Below the pieces are notes generated by a model, which was given only the letters and a program-made list of their open reading frames with translations, was not told where the DNA came from and ran no database searches. The position numbers and the translations under genes were made by a program. 64,000 nucleotides of DNA, taken from positions 27,043,022 to 27,107,021 of the forward strand of contig NW_023998414.1 of NCBI RefSeq assembly GCF_014805625.2. The letters are read 5' to 3'. The first letter of the stretch is position 1. Every line of letters starts with the position of its first letter. This document shows, one piece after another, positions 59,510 to 64,000 of the stretch. This DNA is from Glossina fuscipes. Lineage: Eukaryota > Arthropoda > Insecta > Diptera > Glossinidae.

Positions 59510-60730
59510 TGCTTGCACTGTTTGAATATTTCAACGCAGTTATCATAATTTAAATAAAGTTTTGTTTAATTTAATATTGAATTTTGCTTAACTTTAAAAA
59601 ACTAACACGTCATTGCTTAATCATTTTCTTGTTTAGCAAACACGCACAGGAATACATGTCAAGAAACTCGAATAATTTTGGTTGTCTACGCAGCTCTGCT
59701 AAAATACATTAAAACAATTTTAACCTGCTTTTGTATACTCAAGTGCAGTAAACGCTTGACACGCATTCATTTAGTTAGGAAACGGCAGAAGTCTTTAACA
59801 CCTTCGCCACCGACCGGCTTAATATAAATGCAAAAAGAACTTGACAATACACGTAACCAGTGGCTACTATGACAGGCGTTCATATCTAACTTATATATTA
59901 ATATTTTGAAGTTGTATATATATTTCGAAAATATGATAGCACACTAACATACTGACTTGTTTATTAAACATGTTTGTTTGGTTTATTGGCTTCAGTACTT
60001 ACAAGGAAAAAAAAGAAAAACTCTTTTATCATTTAATAGCAAGTAAAATTTAATTTAATTAACTCGCACTGCAGCTTTTTTATTCGTCGTCTGTCTCTTA
60101 TCACATTTAGGAGAAGAATTACTTTTGCTTATCCTAGGCCCGATTTTTGTAAAATTAATGTCGCATTACCCAATTTTCGTCATTGTAATGAATAAAAATT
60201 TCAATTTCAAAACAGTGGTGTTCTCAGTTTATGTTGTAGTGTAGGCGTGTCCTTTAATTAAATTGATTCATTTTCAAAAGAGATTCCATTGTTGCGACCG
60301 AGAGAACATTTTCTTCATAATCAATTCCTTTTCATACTTGCACAGCTTCATGCGCGCTATCGGTATCCCGATTATCTGTTTATATCAGTCTTAACGAACC
60401 ATTTGCAATTGGAATTGGTATTCTTGGGTGTTCGATGTAAAACCCAGGATAACAATACAACGCTTCTCCTTTTCCATTTCCAATCGATTCGTGCGGTATA
60501 CGTGATCAGTTAATGTAGAAGTGACGAATTAAATTCACCGTTAACTCAAGCAAGCTACCTTAAGATTAGTGTTTAAATATTTTCAAAAATATACTAACAA
60601 GTTACAAGGATCTTGGTAGTATACGTGGCGCACATAGTCGTGCGAATGACACAGAAAGTTATCGCATATCCTTAAGTACTTCAATAACGCAGGAATATTT
60701 AAACTGTACTTAATACATTAGAGTAGAGAA
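59510..60730. other. gene-free stretch
   Basis: No gene is recognised. A fragment near 60,220-60,275 ('gttgtagtgtaggcgtgtcc') matches the middle of family-B repeats. Confidence 0.45.
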
Positions 60731-60734
60731 TATA

Positions 60735-60830
60735 AAAAAAAAAAACAGTAGGAAAATTGAATTCGGTTGGGAGCGTTGGGATATTTTCTACCCATCACGG
60801 CTTACCCTAAAAAAGCGCAAAAGAAGTAAA
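60735..60830 (-). repeat. dispersed repeat family E, copy (reverse)
   Basis: 'gatattttctacccatcacg' then 'gcttaccctaaaaaa' is the reverse of 'gggattacggtgatgggtaaagaatatt'-type text at 56.36 kb. Confidence 0.5.
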
Positions 60831-60839
60831 GGAACAAAA

Positions 60840-61160
60840 TTCTCAGGCTCTACGCTGTGAAGTGGGCGGAGTTGATTTCTTCTATTTTACAAAATAAAAA
60901 TTTTCATTATAAAGGTATGTGGGCGTTGTAGGCGTGCCATTTAAAATGTTTAGATCAATTCCAAATTCATTTGCACACTTCTAGGCGATATTTTCATTTT
61001 CGCTTATGGGGAGAATGCTTACCACAAATTCTACAAAGTTGCGCAAACAGACAGAGGGGACAAACGAACAGGCGGACATATTTAAATGCATTCCAATTTT
61101 GCAACTGGTCAAAAATTTGTATGGTTTGTATGGCGGTTTTTGAGGTTTGCTTTTGCGCGT
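60840..61160 (+). repeat. dispersed repeat family B, copy 3
   Basis: 'gtgggcgttgtaggcgtgcc', 'atttgcacacttctaggcga', 'caaagttgcgcaaacagaca' and 'aaatgcattccaattttgca' follow the order of the copy at 27,380-27,745. Confidence 0.65.
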
Positions 61161-61194
61161 TCGAAAGGTATTGAAAAAAAAATAATTAAATTTT

Positions 61195-61512
61195 AATACA
61201 TTAAAATTTCGGGTAGGCGTGGTCAATTTTTCACATTTTGGACAAACGCAACAGTACGTTCAAATTTTTGGTAGATGTATCTACTGCAACCCATGAGTAA
61301 TGAGGAAAAATCAATTTTTCATTCCCTGCGAAAAGCAGAGGTCTTCTTAGTTTATGTGTTGCTGTGGGTGTGTCCTTTGATTGATTTGGCCCATTTTTAA
61401 TACCAAGAACTACTTCGTGCAAGAACTTCGACTGTTTCTGCCAAATTCGAAGTCGACAGCTTCAATTCTTACGAACAGAGACGAACAGTGGGACAAGTTA
61501 AATCGATCAAGA

Positions 61513-61547
<35 letters not shown>

Positions 61548-61560
61548 TTCCCCGGTGATA
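61195..61560 (+). repeat. dispersed repeat family B, copy 4
   Basis: 'gggtaggcgtggtcaatttt', 'gtgtgtcctttgattgattt' and 'cttcgtgcaagaacttcgac' follow the order of the copy at 27,775-28,200. It runs into a (TA)n microsatellite (61,513-61,543). Confidence 0.65.
61513..61543. repeat. (TA)n microsatellite
   Basis: Alternating TA run of about 31 bases at the end of a family-B repeat. Confidence 0.95.
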
Positions 61561-62002
61561 GATATAAAAATAAGCAAATGTATGAAATAAAATAAAATAA
61601 AATGAAAATACCGCGAAACAAAAATACTTTTAAATTGACATTTTTAATGGAAGAAACACACACACACATTATAGAAATAATTATTAACATTTAAGCCTTT
61701 CAGTTAATTGAATCACGTCTTCTGTTGCTTACATTTAGTGGCAATTTGCAGTTTGGTTGTTTTCTTTTTTTTGGTTTTTTTGGTTTTTTTTTTAATTCGA
61801 CTAAACAAAAAAAAACCTCCATGTGGTCCCATTTATAATTCACTTATCACTGTTAATGACAATATTTCCATTTTACTTATTAAATATTTAATACATATTT
61901 AATCAATAAATGTTTTTATACATATCACCGAAATATGCGCGGTGTATTCATTCTGTCAGAACATTTGCAACACTTAGAAGAAAACTTCCAAGATCCCTTA
62001 AA

Positions 62003-62029
62003 ATATATATATATATATATATATATATA
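62003..62029. repeat. (TA)n microsatellite
   Basis: Alternating TA run of about 27 bases. Confidence 0.95.
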
Positions 62030-62269
62030 ACCTAGACGAGTATTTAATTCTCTTTACGCATTTCTGTCTGTCCGTCTGTTGTAAACAGTCTCCTGTCCGC
62101 AAAAATGAAGATATCGCCTACAAAATTGCAAAGAATTCGAAAATGACCCAAACCTACAACGCCCACACGCATATGCAATAAAAGTTGTGAACGCCTTTAC
62201 GTTCAACTTTTATTCTAAATAATAGAAAACATCGGCCAAGTCCACCCAATATGAAAATTAAGTTCTTTT

Positions 62270-62480
62270 CTTTTTTAAAGTTTTTTTTCAGAATAATGGC
62301 GATGGGTGTAAGAGATTCGATCACGAGTATATATAAATTTCTTACTTGTTTAATATTGAGCGTTCGCCTACACGTGTGCGTGCATTCAATCGGTGGATAA
62401 TTAATTATGCATTTAGTGTACGTTCGTAATCACAACTCATAATCATTTTCCTAGCGTAAGGGTGAGCTTTTGGTAACTCG
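62270..62480 (+). repeat. dispersed repeat family E, copy
   Basis: 'aataatggcgatgggtgtaa', 'gagattcgatcacgagtata', 'attgagcgttcgcctacacg' and 'ataattaattatgcatttag' correspond to blocks at 51.6-51.75 kb and 56.35-56.42 kb. Confidence 0.5.
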
Positions 62481-63391
62481 CAAACAGTCAACCCGACTGA
62501 ATATTTATACTCTTTATGCAAAAAAAAAACCAAATATATATATTTTGTAATGGAAATTATGTCCGCATTAATGTCATAAGATAACTGTTAGGCCAAAAAA
62601 AAAAAAAAAGAAGCCCAGTTGTAAATTTTGGATTAGTAAACGTTTTCTCGACAAACTTCGTACAGCTTTTGTGATTTAATGAAACAGTTGGTTAAAGGTT
62701 TATTATTATTAGCTCGGTTTAAAATACTCGTTTACTCGTTTGACCAATGTTATAATCATTTCACAGTTTCGCTGCACGGCTGTACATGAGGGCCTTTCCA
62801 CGACATAAATTCGTTAAGATTATGCGCCCTTTTACGGAACTAATCATATTCCGCGTAAAGTCTTGCACTTACAGGGAAGGTTTTAATGCCTTACGCACCG
62901 AGGACAAAGAAGATTTTCCTTAACAATGAATACTGTTGCTGGCTTCGTAACTTTGTTGTGGGAAATGCGAACGTGTGGAACAGGTGGTAACACCAGTAAT
63001 GCGATAACGTGCATCATCAAATTTGGTTCTATGCTTACAAAGAAGTAGTTTAATGCCTAGATTATGTCGATTGGTTAGGGTTTTACAAATTTCATTTTTT
63101 TCCGTTACTCCAAAGCTGTAATGCAAGCAATCTTGGAAATATGGATACTGTCGACATGTGATGTGCGTAAGATAGGGTCATTGTAATAGGAAAAGTTTCA
63201 ATGAAAGACAAGAGATTTTATTTCACTGAGTATAGATCACGTATTATTTCCATTTCATTTTATATATCACTTTTTTTTTCGCATTCAATTTATTTTCCTT
63301 AATTTAAAATTTCTTTTTCATCCTTCAAGATTGTCTTGTATTTCTTTAAATTCAATCCCTATACGTATGCTTGAAATTGTTTACTTTACAG

Positions 63392-63538
63392 AACACAACC
63401 ATTGAACAGTTTCTTTTTGGTATAATCGAGAGCTTGCAGTCGGTAAACTACCCTTGTCATGCGGTTTATAACGATTCGAAATACGTCTTAGATAACCTAC
63501 AAAATGAAGAAAGTTCATCAGTTGAAAGTGAAATTTGA
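63392..63538 (+). CDS. possible orphan 3'-terminal exon (48 codons)
   Basis: A clean acceptor (gtttactttacag) is followed by an open frame beginning NTTIEQFLFGIIESLQSVN, passing through CHAVYNDSKYVLDN, and ending ESSSVESEI before TGA. Composition and amino-acid mix look coding. No family is recognised, and no joining exon was found upstream within the window. It could be the last exon of a gene whose earlier exons are far away, or a fragment of a decayed gene. Low confidence. Confidence 0.25.
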   Translation, partial: NTTIEQFLFGIIESLQSVNYPCHAVYNDSKYVLDNLQNEESSSVESEI

Positions 63539-63539
63539 A

Positions 63540-64000
63540 TCATGGCTTACGTTTTATCGGGTTGTTCGCCGAAAAATTTTTTATTTAATTGGCTTGCGGA
63601 TTCAAACCTCAAGGGTGAAAGAGCTTACATTGGTCGTGGTCTGTCCGTAATGGCATAACATCTACTACGCTATGGCTACCATCTCCCTATCACTTTCTCT
63701 TTCCTCACCCAGAGGACATTCTCTGAGTGATTGATCACATTAAAAAAAAGAAAAGAAAAAAAACAAAAAGAGACAGTAATAATAATGGATTTTCCATTCG
63801 ATAGGAATGTACACAATTAAGTCAGTACAACCGTTATTTAATTACACAATTAAAATGAAGGATAAAACTTTTCCATTCGAATCTCACGACCTCATCCAAA
63901 TGACAAGTTTTTTTTTTCATTAGGTTGACAGAATATGGTTGAAATTTTATACTAATATACTCAGCGGTTAGTGCCATACTCTGCATAACCTTTGCTTAAT
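63540..64000. other. gene-free end of window
   Basis: No gene or clear repeat is seen. It holds A-rich low complexity near 63,740-63,780. Confidence 0.4.

Larger units (their letters stand above)
61565..63390. other. gene-free stretch
   Basis: No gene is supported. It contains another (TA)n run (62,003-62,029), a Ctgtccgtctg-bearing family-B-like piece (62,045-62,190), a family-E repeat and A runs. A 68-codon minus-strand frame at 62,920-63,126 starts with an ATG but shows no recognised domain or leader. Confidence 0.5.

Overview
The window reads as nuclear DNA of a higher fly (Diptera, Schizophora). The evidence is AT-rich sequence, introns of 55-66 bp next to longer ones, ZAD-type C2H2 zinc-finger genes (an expansion typical of insects), antigen-5 CAP genes, mariner, pogo-like and jockey-like relics, and abundant microsatellites. 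A calyptrate such as Glossina would fit the paired antigen-5 genes and the dispersed repeats, but the sequence alone does not fix the species. I found no bacterial operon, CRISPR array, tRNA or rRNA.

Layout. Positions 1-36,860 hold no gene I can support. They contain decayed transposons (mariner fragments near 6.2 and 8.3 kb, a non-LTR retrotransposon at 25.8-26.6 kb), three candidate MITEs (2.5, 3.4 and 19.8 kb), a decayed cyclophilin-like fragment at 2.0-2.2 kb, dispersed repeat families and microsatellites. Positions 36,861-46,089 are a small zinc-finger cluster. It holds a two-exon ZAD gene with an unusual repeated C-terminal tail (minus), and a four-exon ZAD gene (minus) whose 1.1-kb first intron contains a complete CutA-family gene on the same strand. 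A divergently oriented zinc-finger relic with several stops and frameshifts (plus) follows. A short ORF for a putative secreted proline-rich peptide lies at 47.3 kb. Two antigen-5-like CAP genes lie head to head at 49.9-50.8 kb (minus) and 53.5-55.0 kb (plus), sharing intron positions and phases. The rest, to 64 kb, is repeat-rich intergenic DNA with one possible orphan exon near 63.4 kb.

Gene models were assembled by hand from reading frames, GT/AG sites, and the requirement that ZAD, zinc-finger and CAP domains stay continuous across junctions. The two ZAD proteins are predicted nuclear DNA-binding regulators. CutA is a small trimeric protein of uncertain role in animals. The antigen-5 proteins are secreted and are commonly salivary or gut proteins in flies. 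Nothing here shows these groups acting in one pathway. I did not find a convincing wholly new system; the most unusual items are the repeated tail of the first ZAD protein, the same-strand nested CutA gene, and the candidate MITEs.
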